From: Conus ventricosus
Taxonomy: Eukaryota; Mollusca; Gastropoda; Neogastropoda; Conidae
DNA: 64,000 bases
Direction: 5' to 3'
Assembly (NCBI GenBank): GCA_018398815.1
Contig: CM031607.1
Location: 92,844,826-92,908,825, forward strand
A program made the translations under genes and the position numbers. Within the stretch, counting starts at the first letter, position 1; the number at the start of each line of letters is the position of its first letter. This document shows, piece by piece, positions 11,041 through 21,922 of the stretch. The notes beneath the pieces were generated by a model. That model worked only from the letters and a program-made list of their open reading frames with translations, was not told where the DNA came from and did not search any database.

Positions 11041-12310
11041 AAGGAGTATGCCCGGGAGACTTTCCTCTTTGAGAAAGTCGAGACCAAGGGACGGGTTTAA
11101 ACGGGTCATCCCCGTGTCGGGAGTGGTGAATCCTGCCAGGACATCACCTCCGTCTTTATGTTTCTGGAGCGGCAGCGTAGTGAAGAGGCTGCTAGGCAGG
11201 AAGCCCTTCGTAGGGAAGAGGCAACACAGCGTAGGGAAGAGGCTGCTGGGCAGGAAGCCCTTCGTAGGGAAGAGGCAACGCTCCGTCGGGAAGAGCTAGA
11301 TAGGATGGAGGCTCTGCAGAGAGGAGACTGACAGACTAGGAATTCTGCGTAGGGAAGAGGCTATTCTGCGTAGGGAAGAGGCTAGGCTGCGCAGGGAAGA
11401 GGCTGCCAGACAGGAGGCTCTGCATAGGGAAGATGCTGCCAGACAGGAAGCCCTCCATCGGGAAGATTTTAGATCAGCGCAGAGAGGAGACTGCCAGACA
11501 GGAAGCTCTGCGTAGGGTGGAGATGGAACAACTTCTTTCACGGTCTCCGCACCTGTAAATCAGGGGGTTAATCAACAGGCAGGTGATAGAGTTAGAGGCC
11601 CAAAGTTAAAGCTTCCAGAGTTCAGCCCTAGTGAGGACATTGATATGTTCTTAGAGCATTTTGACAAGGTTGCTAGTTCATACCAATTGTCTGAGGAAAA
11701 AAAGGCCATGCACCTTTTTTTCTGGATTATCAGGTACTGCAAGGGAGTGTGTGCTCACTCTAAATGATGGCGCGTCTTATGCAGACATGCAGTTGGCTCT
11801 GCGTAAGCATTTCCCCCTTACTCCAGAGACGTACAGGAGGAAATTCAGGTCCATGAAAAGAATAACGATGAGACCTTCGTGCAGTTTGGAGATAGGCTGC
11901 GCAAAACGCTAGGGTACTGGCGTCATTTGGGCTAAGCTAGAGCTTGAGGATCTGATTCTCATCGAACAGCTGACCAACACTGTGTCCCCAGAGTTGAGGA
12001 TCCGTATAGGCGGGGACAGCACCTCAGGATTTCGCGGCTGCGATTCATACCGCTGAGGTGTTTGCTGAAGCCCGTAGAGCGTATGGGCATCGCCCAGATA
12101 CGGACAGGAAGACCCCCACAGGATTTAGTGGCATAAGGCGCCGACGACTGTTGGCGGGTCGAGCAAGACAGGCAGTTCATCGGGGACCTCAGCACCCCGA
12201 CTGTGTTTTCTTTGTGGTCGTCCCGGCCACATTAGGAAAGATTGTCCTAAAGCCGCCGGTTTGTCATGGGGCTAGTTCTTTCCAGCGTCCTCATGCCTCG
12301 GCTTTAAAGT
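11041..12310 (+). pseudogene. gag remnant
   Basis: Retrotransposon capsid/nucleocapsid gene in at least four shifting frames. First comes a charged coiled-coil stretch (about 11160-11530) made of repeated R-R-E-E-A heptad-like units. Next is a capsid part beginning LKLPEFSPSEDIDMFLEHF near 11608 and continuing with LSGTARECVLTLNDG and LTPETYRRKFR. Last is a CCHC zinc knuckle, CFLCGRPGHIRKDC, at 12203-12244. This is the normal order capsid then nucleic-acid-binding knuckle for a Ty3/Gypsy gag. Frame breaks around 11328, 11730, 11900 and later prevent a single product. Confidence 0.8.
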
Positions 12311-12737
12311 GGGTTCCATCCCAGCTTCTGGTGGTACAGAGTGCCCAGTGTTTCTCTCTATTGTTGGTTCTTCCTTGGTCGACACCATCAGGGATTCGGG
12401 AGCATCAACGATCTTTGTGGATAAGGATTTGGTTTTCCCTGAGGCTCAGCGGGGGTGCCAGTTACGATGTGTGCGGGTTGGAGGCTGGTTTTACCTCCAC
12501 CCGTCCTTCTGTACTCATTCCTGTTCCACCCCTACTTCTGTGGCGAAGTGTGGGCCATCGCGTGGAGCGACCTATGTATTCCCTTCTCAAAAGGGAATAC
12601 TATCACCTTTGCGGACGGACGCAGTCAGTCTGTGTCTGCGGATCTGCCCGTACAGGCGTGTGTGGGAGTTACCACACGCGCCAAAGCTAAGAAGCAGGAG
12701 CAGGAAATTGCGTCCCGTTTCTACAGCCGATCTCTGA
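12309..12737 (+). pseudogene. Retrotransposon aspartic protease remnant
   Basis: The open frame contains DSGAS at 12393-12407, the catalytic Asp-(Ser/Thr)-Gly motif of retroviral-type aspartic proteases, followed by TIFVDKDLVF as in Gypsy elements. It directly follows the gag zinc knuckle, as expected. The rest of the frame runs into the spacer before integrase. Confidence 0.75.
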
Positions 12738-12759
12738 CGAGGTTCTGGCTAGGGCTGAT

Positions 12760-13262
12760 CCTGCTACCATGGTCCGTCTTCAGGCCAGGGACTTGGATGT
12801 CCAACGCCTGCGACAACTGGTGGATCGTCCGGCTCAGTCTGCCCGACACGCCAAGGTGAGCTTCAAGCTCTACAAGGGGATCCTCTTTAGGGTTTTCACT
12901 CAGGCAGATAGGGTGGCCAAGCAGCTAGTCGTTCCCCAAGCTTGAGAGAATCTGTTCTCCGGCAGGCCATGATTCACCCATGGCAGTGTCATTTGGGCTC
13001 AAAGCGGGGCTCTCGAGCGAGTTAGACAGGATTTCTTCTGGCCGGGGATGCATTCTCAGGTTAGGCAGTCTGCCGCAGTTGCGATGTCTGCCAACGGACA
13101 ACGTCACCCTATCATGCGCAGGCAATGGCCTTGTCGAGCGCTTTAATGGGACGTTGAAGCAGATGTCGCGGTCGCCTGTGTGCAGAGCAACCTCGTGACT
13201 GGGACTATAGGGTTCGCGTGCGAGGCAAGGAACGCCTGTATCATGCCCAACCTCTTGAAGGC
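12760..13262 (+). pseudogene. Integrase remnant with deleted catalytic core
   Basis: The first part reads as the region before integrase in Gypsy elements and reaches the zinc-binding cysteines CRSCDVCQRT at 13071-13100. About 24 bases later it jumps to NGLVERFNGTLKQM (13124-13165), the block with the catalytic glutamate near the end of the integrase core, so the two catalytic aspartates are gone. It ends with RVRGKERLYHA, a typical post-integrase block. Several frames are used. Confidence 0.75.
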
Positions 13263-13489
13263 GTACGTGCGACGAACTCGGTGCCAGGCAGGATACACCC
13301 TGTCGTCGTGGAGAGTGGCGATGAGGATGCAGTGTCGGTGATTCAGGACATCCCCACTGTTCCCCTCGTGGGGAAGAGTCGTGGCAGGATGTTTGGGTTT
13401 GGTTCAAACCTCTCCTCAGCTCAGACAGATCAACTGCACAGGTTATGCCCAAGAGTTCCAGGGCATACCCAAGAAGAAGTACGGCCGGA

Positions 13490-13660
13490 GTTTGTACTGG
13501 AGAGCGATCATCATCCTCTCCAGTGCCTGGACCGGATCCGGCCAGTCAGTCGTCGACTCATGAGTTAGGCAGTGGAACTGCAGAGTCATGCGTTCAGTTT
13601 TCGCCATATCAAGGGTTCCAGCAATACGGATGCTGACTATCTCAGCCGAGCTCCGTAGTC
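13490..13660 (+). pseudogene. RNase H C-terminal remnant
   Basis: ESDHHPLQCLDRIRP (about 13500-13545) and SNTDADYLSRA (13619-13653) are the typical end of a Gypsy RT-RNase H. It lies downstream of integrase and is the last coding piece before the 3' LTR. The polymerase domain between 13263 and 13490 is missing. Confidence 0.8.
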
Positions 13661-13999
13661 TGCACATTGGAGAAATCAGTCAGAGGGACACTTCCCTTCA
13701 ACCAGGGTTTATTCCCTTTTGTCTCTGTATCAGGTGTAGTGACAGTTTTCACTTCAGTATGTTAACGGTAGTGAATCACCACTGATTCGGATTGCTACTT
13801 TTATTGTTGGAAGGTTTGCTTAGTTGTTTGATAAATGTAGTATTATGTATCTCCTGTGCAATTCTATCGTGAAACGGTTTGTATTGGATTTTTCGTACTC
13901 TGTCGATTACAGAGGGTTGGGTTCGGTCCCCTTGTTGTGAATTTGCACATGCGTCAAGGTTCAAAGGAGCACTGTATCTCAGAGAAACAGATGCTTTTA

Positions 14000-14010
14000 G
14001 AAGGGGGGTT
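14000..14010 (+). promoter_or_regulatory. Polypurine tract
   Basis: GAAGGGGGG-type purine run directly before the 3' LTR start at 14011; the expected plus-strand priming site. Confidence 0.85.
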
Positions 14011-16143
14011 TGTCACGAGTTTGTCACAGGGCCTACGACGATTGACCCGTCTAGGGTGGCGGAATTATTCATTTATTTATTGTCGTTGCTGTTGTCGTGT
14101 ATCCGTCCCTTAATGTGGTTTGTAGTGCGTTTGCACCCTTAATGTCGTTCAGCTCAGGTTAGGTTTACTTTCTCTCTCTCTCTCTCTAATTCCACTGCCC
14201 GTGCAATTCTCCTGCAGTTCACGGGTAGTGGTACCTTTCGCTTGAGCTGGCTGTCTCTATCGGCCTCTCACCTGTCTTTTAACCTGCCGCACTGCATCAT
14301 TCCTCTTAGGCTTGAGGTATGCTCACTGTGACGTAGCGTGGCATGTTGGCTGCCATCGTTGAGGGAGGTTTTCTCTTCACTCGAGCGGAAGATGTCCTGA
14401 GAGCGCCCTGCTCTGTTTTTGGTTCTACACCACTTCGTCGAAGGTACGGTCAGTACCTTCATCCCTACAGTCGGCCTGTAGGGGAGGGACATCACATCAC
14501 GTCATCTTTTCCGCATCTGCTCTGCTGGTCCTATCGACTGGACAGTAGGCAGAGAGTCGCTTGACCTGCCACTTTGGGTCACCCACGGGTAGCTGGTAAG
14601 CATCAGTTTCGTGGTTTATTTGTTGTTTTTTTGTTGTTAGCCGGCTAATTCTTCTCTTTTTGCGCAATTTTTTTGGTTTTCAAAATTATAAAAGAAAATG
14701 TTTGAGACCACTTTTTCTGGTTAAATCAATCTTTAACCTGGCCAGTCAAAATTATATCTTAAAGTCTTTCTCCTTTTTATGCATCGGTGATGCGGAAGTC
14801 GGCGGGGAAGGGGGAGAACCTGGTGATTCAGGGTTGGTACTTGCTTGGTCTCGCTTGTCCGCCCCTGTCACAATCGCCCGGGCTCTTATTCTTCGGCCAC
14901 CGTCTGTTTGTGTGTGCAAGGGGGAACGGGTTCTATGTTTGCGAGCGTGCGTACGCATGATTAGTCGTTTGGATGCGTGGTTGGAGATTTGTATTATTTT
15001 GAATGTTGCTATAAAGTGTGGGGATAATTGTGCCATTGAATTATTATTATTTGCAAATGTGGTGGCAGTCATAAAACAATGGTTGCTGTATTAGTTCAGT
15101 TCCTAAGAAAGGAAAATGTTGAACGTGAGTGAAGGAAGGATGAAGATATAGATTGATATTTGTTTGTTTAGCCTGTCAATGTAATCTCTTACCTGCTTCG
15201 TGTGAGGAGACCTTTAGCGAACGTTCCTCGTTTGGTTTGTTGACTGCTATGCTCAGGTCTGTGTTGAGCTGATGTTATTAATTTAATTAGCAAAACACTC
15301 CCCTCGCCCATCATGCGAGTGGCTGTTAGGAGTGAGCAGCGAATATCAGACCGTACTGACTGCGGGGTTCCAGTACCCTTCTTTCTTCTTTCTCCCAGTT
15401 CCGTTTTCCCTCCTCCCGGGGGCTTCACCCGGAGCCTGCACTGGTTGGGGCCGTACATGGTTGGGGCCGTACACTGGTTGGGGCCGCGCACTGTTTGGGG
15501 CCGCACACTGGTTGGGGCCGCGCGCTGGTGGAGCAGCACGTGGACTTGGCTGGATGGTCCTGGCCCTGTCCGGGGCTTTACCCCGACAACGCCCTGTCCC
15601 ACGGGAGCCATTCTCCACCGTCCACGGACCTCCTGCAGTGCACGTGACCGGGTGTGGGTAACTCTGTGTCGTGCCATTTTGGGGGTGCGCGTGTGTCATG
15701 GGTGTCGGCCTTGAAACTCTATTCAGGAACAGACCCGGTTTGGGGCACTTGGTGCGACTCGGTGCTCACAGTGGACTTTGGGGAGGCAGGGGTGTGGGGG
15801 GAACCACATGAAGCATGGAAGGGAATGCGTGCTGGAAATCCTTATTTAAGATTATAGTTATATTGTGTGCGTTGAATGTTTGTTTGCGACTATGGTATGT
15901 CGTGTGTGTTGGAATGCTTAATTGTGTGTATGTCGTGAGTGTTAAAATGCTTGAGTGTGATTGTGCATGTTTGTGTGTGTGGAATGCTTATTGTGACTAT
16001 GTGTGTGTTGGTGTGAATAAATGGGGTGTTGTATCGTAATCTTTCTTGGTGTGGTCTCTTGCGGGGCGTGTGAGTTCAGTCACTCCCTTCACTCCCATCT
16101 AGACCGTCCTGTCAGGGCAGACCTCCAGGGGTTGGTCGTGACA
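14011..16143 (+). repeat. 3' LTR
   Basis: 2133 bp, collinear with 7896-10035. AATAAA at about 16017. Differences from the 5' LTR are mainly 1-base insertions or deletions. Confidence 0.95.
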
Positions 16144-16170
16144 CAGTCTTTAACTGTTCTCTAAAGTCTT
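16144..16170. repeat. Left TIR, inner part
   Basis: Second copy of the CAGTC duplication followed by the last 22 bases of the Polinton TIR, ending where similarity to the right TIR stops. Includes TAACTGTTCTCT, an internal copy of the element's terminal motif. Confidence 0.9.
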
Positions 16171-16585
16171 TAAAACTGAGTTATATTTTTGACATAAAAT
16201 CCACACACTTATCCCAGCATGTCTTCCGCTGAAAGCCAGTTTTGACAAAGTGTTTCTCTTTTTAACATGTCTCTTTCTGCCGAACAGTCATCTTTATATA
16301 ATAGTGTCTGCGTTCCCTCAAACAATTATTAAAGCGTTCTAAAACACTCACTCAGCTTATTGCTGGGATCAATCAAATATATGTCATCATCCGTCCATAT
16401 AATACCTTCTTCATTATTATGCTTTGTTCCATTTAAGTGTTGGGCAGAAAATTACTATATGATCAAAATTATAAACGATAAACCATTTGTAATAGGTCGA
16501 GGACAAATATTGTTTTTCCACAACCAGTCTGTCCACAAATTAATGAACAATGAGGGGTTTTTTTATATAAGTTTAACTGTTCCAT
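16171..16585 (-). pseudogene. FtsK/HerA-type genome packaging ATPase, truncated
   Basis: Starts at an ATG on the minus strand at 16585. A clear Walker A motif GQTGCGKT is encoded at 16511-16534, followed by a hydrophobic stretch (IFVLDLLQ), as in the A32-like packaging ATPases of Polintons and adintoviruses, which pump DNA into capsids. After about 16455 the reading moves to another frame (FCPTLKWNK). Only about 140 codons fit before the TIR; family members are usually 200 or more, so the C-terminal part appears lost or badly decayed. No clean Walker B seen. It is the outermost gene at the left end. Confidence 0.7.
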
Positions 16586-16726
16586 AGTTTTATAACAGAA
16601 TTTAATCTAATCCAGTTATTATGTTTATCATACTCTCTGTCAAAACTTGTTCAGTATATAAAACCCTATAAGGCTAAATGTGTAAGATTAATCCAATTCA
16701 GTTCTGTAAGATTGTTTCTATTTAGA

Positions 16727-17447
16727 CTAATATTGATTTTGTTGCTTGTTGTTTATGACCTTAATATCCTCACCATTGTGAAGAACGACGATGGTAACTT
16801 TAAGACTGTCAACGTCTAAGTTTTGCCAGTAATAAGAATTCCTTTCATAAGTATGTCACTGACGCCCACAGCTCCATTTCTTGCCTCATCTTTTTAGACA
16901 GAAATTTCAAATATCATTGTGAACGTGTCTCCTAATTTCATGCGCGGAATGAACTGTAATTTTGTAGAAGCTTCCTTTAAACCGCTTCTCTTCTGTGGAG
17001 ATGTACTGTTTATTCCCATACGCGTTATTTCAATCTCTTTCCGACTATTGTCCTCTGGCATAAGACTTACATGTAAAGGACCAGAGTTGAATGCTTTTCT
17101 GAAACTTTTTTGACGGTCAAAAAATGTTAAATGGGGTTATGAATTCAATTTTATGTCCCATCTAAATATGGTTCTAAGTGCCATTTGCTGTCAGGTTTTC
17201 GAACTATTTTTATATTCATACTGACCGGCATTATTTGCTTCTAGATTGCGTAGTTGTTCTAGTTTAGGAAACTTTTTGTTGTCGCTAACCTCTTTCGTTG
17301 ATAATCACCATCTTTAGTGTACTCAAAACCATACAAAGCGCCTATCTCACCATTCTGTTCAAAGTCCGCAACGTCTCTGCAAGGTCTTTTAATTCTAAAG
17401 TTATACACCTCACAGGCGCTAATGTAACTCCTGATTCTTCTGGCCAT
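16727..17447 (-). pseudogene. Conserved-looking Polinton protein of unknown function
   Basis: Begins MARRIRSYISACEVYNFR at 17447 and can be followed, with frame changes, to a stop at 16727. Charged, without a membrane segment or a motif I can name. It lies between the ATPase and the penton-like candidate and is read in the same direction as both. No counterpart is present at the left end of the second Polinton (62320-64000). A minor virion component is possible by position, but that is inference only. Confidence 0.45.
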
Positions 17448-17459
17448 CGCGACATTATT

Positions 17460-18170
17460 TTTTTAGTACAGTTTATTATTTTATTTCCAAAACAATGTGT
17501 AGTTATCACATTTTACGACTTTCCCTGTTTTGTCTGTGATCTTTATATTAATGATCTGACCTCCCACAAGCTAATTTTTTAAACTGTAAATTAGGGAATT
17601 GTATAATTCATAATCGCAATATGCAGCTTTCCCTGACGGAAGAGCTCTTAAAACAGTTGAGGGCTTCCATCATATAAGTTTTCATCAGTGCTCAGCTCAT
17701 CTAAATGAACATAGAGTAATGAATGTAATGCAAGATCGAGCGGACTTTCCCCTCATAAGTAGTTTTGTCTGGCGCAACACTAAAACTATGAATGTCCCGA
17801 TTGTCAGTTGCAAGCCTAACATTTTAGCTAGCTCTTATCAAAATAGTAACCTACTTCTTCTTCTTCAGGCTTGAATGTTAACATTGTTTTCAGATTTGAC
17901 ATTGTTAAGTTTGAGAGTATGTCGAAGTTACTCATTGCTTCTTTTAGTGAGCAAAACCCGTAATAACCATCAGGTATTGTTAACTGGCCAACTAAGTTTC
18001 CTCTATTGTCAACTTTTAGAATCTTATTATTGTTTTTGGATTCAGTTATATTAAACCATACGACTTTGTAAAAAATTTCATAGAGTGCGACCATTTTGGT
18101 TCCGCAATCGTTCTTAACAGCATGTTCTAAAAACGAAGGACGGTCTTGGGTTGTTATTTGTTACAAACAT
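17460..18170 (-). pseudogene. Penton-like candidate (minor capsid protein), broken
   Basis: Reads on the minus strand from an ATG at 18170, with a frame break near 18125. It contains IPDGYYGFCSLKEAMS and, further on, ALHSLLYVHLDELSTDENL. The homologous gene in the second Polinton (62602-63342) has PEGYYNFCSLKKALS-type and ILYVHLQQLKTDVNLF segments in the same order. Size (~230 codons), direction and conservation fit the minor jelly-roll (vertex) protein of Polintons, but I assign this only by position and size. Breaks occur near 17830 and 17630 and towards the C-terminus. Confidence 0.5.
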
Positions 18171-18189
18171 TTTTTAAAACAAATTAAAA

Positions 18190-19386
18190 ATGAGCGCATT
18201 CAATATACTAATGCAAAATATTCTGTTGGCCGCACTACAATCTTAAAAATATAACAACTGACACCCTTGACATTTCTGTGACCAGACTGACACCTTTCAA
18301 GTAAAGGTGAGTACTCCATTGGACAAATATCTTAACCCTCCTATTAAAAAAGACTACATCGCAAAAGTGTGGTTCAGTCATCGATGCAGTTTTATCAGAA
18401 CCAGTTAAACTTTGCTGTGTTTTGTGCATCAACTGGGTGTGGAGTGTCGTATGCTGATCATTTAAATCATCCGATCCTTTGGTAAGGTCAGTGTATAGAT
18501 TTCATTTTTATTACACCTTCAGACGTATTTTGACTGAACTGCAAGCCCTTCACCAAATGACAAACCGTTTAATCCATTCAGCAACAGAATAGACATGAAG
18601 GCTTTTGAAAGGATCTGTAACGAATTCAATATTGATGTTAAGACAGACTTTAGACAAAAGTTGGACCGCAATCAAGGCTTAGGCACCCTTTATTTTTGGG
18701 GCGTGCACAGAAAGTATAACTATGCTGGAATCCTCCTTACACATCTTTCTCTTCAGGCACAGCTGTTCACCTCGGGTCCATAGAGCAAGAGCATAAAACA
18801 GCGTGGACAACATTTATTTAGACACTTCTAAGGGCCTAACTAAAGCAGGAATAGAACGAATAAACGACTCTATTCGTACTTACGTTTGGTGTTTGCTAGG
18901 TTCGCAAGCACAGGCAAGATCGAGCATAACTGATCCTTCTACTGGCTTTGATGCACAAAAACAGTACTTAGCAAATTTAGAGGACGCCATTAATTCTACA
19001 GTTGATTTACCTTCAAGTATAAAAAGGTACCAAAATGTTTTACAATTCGCAAGATCGAAAGTAGACTTTGCTGTTGGCACTGGTTTATACATGCTGCCTT
19101 CTGACCTCAGACTCCAGGTAGGAACAATAATAAACTACAACAATGAAATTCTTGTTGCGGAAATGAACAGAAGTTGGACAAAACGACATAAATTCTGAGC
19201 CAGTAATATTACAAACAATAAAAAACAAGCCGACCCCCAAGAATAAGTCATCCAATCCCAAAGGCCATTGAAGACTCAGCAAAGCTCGCGGACTCTGTTC
19301 GCGATGACCATGAATATGAAAAGACAGCACTTGTTGCTGGATTAACTGGCCTAGGATTACTCTTTCTTTATCTTACTAAAGAGTAA
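18190..19386 (+). pseudogene. Conserved Polinton plus-strand protein with C-terminal membrane segment
   Basis: Starts with ATG at 18190 and is collinear with the gene at 63380 in the second Polinton (both contain the QLNFAV core). Recognisable blocks include RTYVWCLLGSQAQARS, IKRYQNVLQFARSKVDF and GLYMLPSDLRLQVG. The sequence then passes a frame break near 19190 and ends with a hydrophobic helix (TALVAGLTGLGLLFLYLTK) at 19386. The protein recurs in animal Polintons; its role is unknown to me, perhaps a virion protein. Breaks near 18245, 18480, 18590 and 18790. The 3' end overlaps the end of the convergent gene by 30 bases. Confidence 0.6.
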
Positions 19387-20587
19387 TCCAACTATTAAGA
19401 GAACTAATGCCCATAAGTGCTCGGCCATAAAGCCAACTACTTTGCTTGCAGTAGACAAAAGCCAGCTAACGACACCCCCTAATATACCAGGTAAAGAGTC
19501 TATAGCTTTACCGGCTAATTTTTTTAATAAACCCGCAAGATGGTCAAGTTGTTTTTTTACCCATGATTTATCGGGTGGCGATGGAGGCGATGGGGGTGGA
19601 GGTAATGAACTTTGACCACCGCCACCTGTAATAGCCATCACCATGTGTACTTATTGCAAATCCTAAGGCTGTTATAACGCTTGCTAATGTGACACCTTGT
19701 TCTCTAAACAGCGTTCTTATTCGTTCTGCTAGTGTTGTGTCTTCGTATAAAATTCTTTGGATAGTTTCTCTTATTCTGCTCACTTGAGTTCGTAATTGTT
19801 CTCGGTTAGTAGACGCCGCTTCTAGTCTTAATGATCTCAGTTGTTCAAGCTCTTTTAGGTTTTGGGTTATTCTTTCTTTAATATCACGTCCTAAGTTGGC
19901 GTCGTCAGCCTCAACGAGTTTTTCTTTTTCTCTTTTTATATGCTCCTCTAGTTCACTCAGTTTTGCTAAATTGTTTATTAATTCCCCTCTGAAGGTTCTT
20001 AAAGTACGATCAAGGGCTAATAATTCGCATGGGCAGCAGTGGTTCGCGTATTTTTTTTAATTCTGTTTCATCGGATAAACTGGTTTCTGCTTCTGTTGCA
20101 TGTATTATTTTGTCTGCTGTTTGACTTAAATCTTTAAGTTCTATGTTTTGTATTTGGTTATCTGTTGGGAGTTCTTGTAGTGTGTTTTGAAGTTTAGAAC
20201 AGCCTCCCTATTTAATTTTGGTTTAACAATGCCAAGGCGATTTCGATCTTCCGCCCAAAGGTCTCGTCTAATTGTTGCCATGCCTACAAACTTTGATGGG
20301 TCTTTTTTATATGTAAGCTGAACACGTTGTCCTCGGCCGTTTCTCACATACAAATGGTTATTTTCTAGTTCAAAATCATTAGGGTCTATAAATTCGGGAG
20401 GTTCTTGTCCAAAACTTTGGTAAAATGATCTGACCTTACTTTTTGTTAATTCATACCGACTATTTGGTAATGTACTCCCGATTTCTGCTAATTCATCCTG
20501 CAATGAGGGCCCCGAGCGATGCTGCTCCCAAGGGGAATCACTCATGTCGTCTCCAGGATCAGGAATCATAATCTTCTTCACCTTCAA
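19357..20587 (-). pseudogene. Coiled-coil, proline-rich membrane protein of the Polinton
   Basis: ATG at 20587; an intact first part of 148 codons rich in charged residues, then a long heptad-like region (about 19800-20140). After it come RIRETIQRILYEDTTLAERIR, a small hydrophobic segment, a proline run (PPPPSPPSPP), an amphipathic stretch, and a C-terminal membrane helix LWALVLLIVGLLFSKIKKE ending at 19357. This architecture is common in invertebrate Polintons, placed next to the capsid gene. Function unknown; a membrane-active virion protein is a reasonable guess. Frame breaks near 20140, 19785 and 19650. Confidence 0.55.
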
Positions 20588-20633
20588 TGCCGCCAGTTTT
20601 AAAATAATTAACTTTTTATTTTGTTTTATAAAA

Positions 20634-21896
20634 ATGTCACAGCATATGGCTCAATTCTTGACCCGCATAGAAGACTGAAAGAGCCCTTTGGCGTGAAGGG
20701 AAATAACGGAATATTACTGTTCCAAATAATCCATTTACTATTGATTCAGATCAAATTCTTACTGTCAAATTTCCAGCCTAGGAGCGGATGAAGTGATTGT
20801 GCCAGGCTCTGCGCGTCTTACTTTCAAAATAGAACTCGATTCAACAACAGACCCAAACAGGACAGTTGTCCAGAATCTGGGCGGGCAATCGTTAAGAAAA
20901 TTTCTATAAAACTTGAGGGGCAAGAAATATTTTCTTTACACAATGCAGACATATTTTTAACCTATTCCGATCTATGGCTAACCGGGAATGAAAGGGCTGA
21001 TCTTGCGTTTCAAGGAATCGAAAATAAAGAAGCACTAAAACACAGAATAGGCGCTGAAGATGCTAAAGATGGCAATAAGTATGTAGCTGTAAGTTATGCG
21101 TATGGTAATCGCTTTTTCATACCCTAGATTTTGAGTTGTTAAAAGCGCATGCACCATACTTTCAAGGAGCATTAAAGACAGATTGTCATATGAACTAACT
21201 TTTAATGACTACAAATATGTTATTATATCTACAGACACCGAAGCGAAGTACAGCATTTCTGACATCTCGTTAGAGTTTGACGTTGTTAGCAACCCTAATT
21301 TAGCAAGGCTGATTGAGCAACAATATCAGTCAAAATTAGCAATTTATTACGAAAGAGTGATTCATCATACAACATATCCCAAAAGCAAGGCAGACACTAT
21401 ATGGAATTTTAGTTTTTAGTGCCATGCAAGATCGCTTAAAGGTATTTTATTGCTGTGCGAAGATGAAGAACCATTCAAAAGACAAACTGAAAATTTTGTT
21501 AATCCTAAAATAACAAAAGTGCAATGTACAATTGAGGGTAGTCCTAACCAAATCTACGCTAGCGGGCTTAAACCTTATCAGCATTTTGATGAAATAAGAA
21601 AACGTTTGGAGGCGGGAGGTGTAGAAATCCAACAGTTGACCTTGTGTCTGAAGATCTACACCTTCACAGTGTTAGACTTGATGATTATTTAACAACGAAA
21701 TACGGTTTATGGATTGACCTAAGGTCAACAGAGGATAATCAGTTACATGGAAGCGGGGAGAACTATTAGAGACATAATAAACATTCAAATTGATAAAGAA
21801 AAAGATGTCGATAAACCGCTTAATGCGCATTTGTTTTTAATATATGATGCGAAGCTGAATATTCAAGATAACAGATTAAAAGATATACATTACTAA
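20634..21896 (+). pseudogene. Major capsid protein (double jelly-roll, hexon-like), frame-broken
   Basis: ATG at 20634 to TAA at 21896, about 420 codons, the usual length for this Polinton gene. Recognisable blocks: ISIKLEGQEIFSLHNADIF around 20905, LSYELTFNDYKYVII at 21183, SISDISLEFDVVSNPNLARL after 21250, and ITKVQCTIEGSPNQIYASG after 21500. These match the conserved capsid protein of the Polinton/adintovirus group as I know it, which forms the icosahedral shell. Several single-base breaks (near 20660, 20780, 20885, 21120, 21410, 21630, 21765) split it. Plus strand, directly upstream of the small membrane protein and polymerase. Confidence 0.75.
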
Positions 21897-21922
21897 ATTA
21901 TTTTTTTATTTTTTAAAAAAGC

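Larger units (their letters stand above)
7896..16143 (+). mobile_element. Non-autonomous Ty3/Gypsy LTR retrotransposon nested in the Polinton TIR
   Basis: Two ~2.1-kb LTRs beginning TGTCACGA and ending with TCGTGACA-type inverted ends bound a 3975-bp interior. A 5-bp target duplication CAGTC lies at 7891-7895 and 16144-16148. A primer binding site, gag, protease, integrase and RNase H remnants and a polypurine tract follow in order. The RT core and the integrase catalytic core are missing, so it must have moved with proteins from another copy or been deleted after insertion. Removing it restores continuity with the right TIR exactly. Confidence 0.95.
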
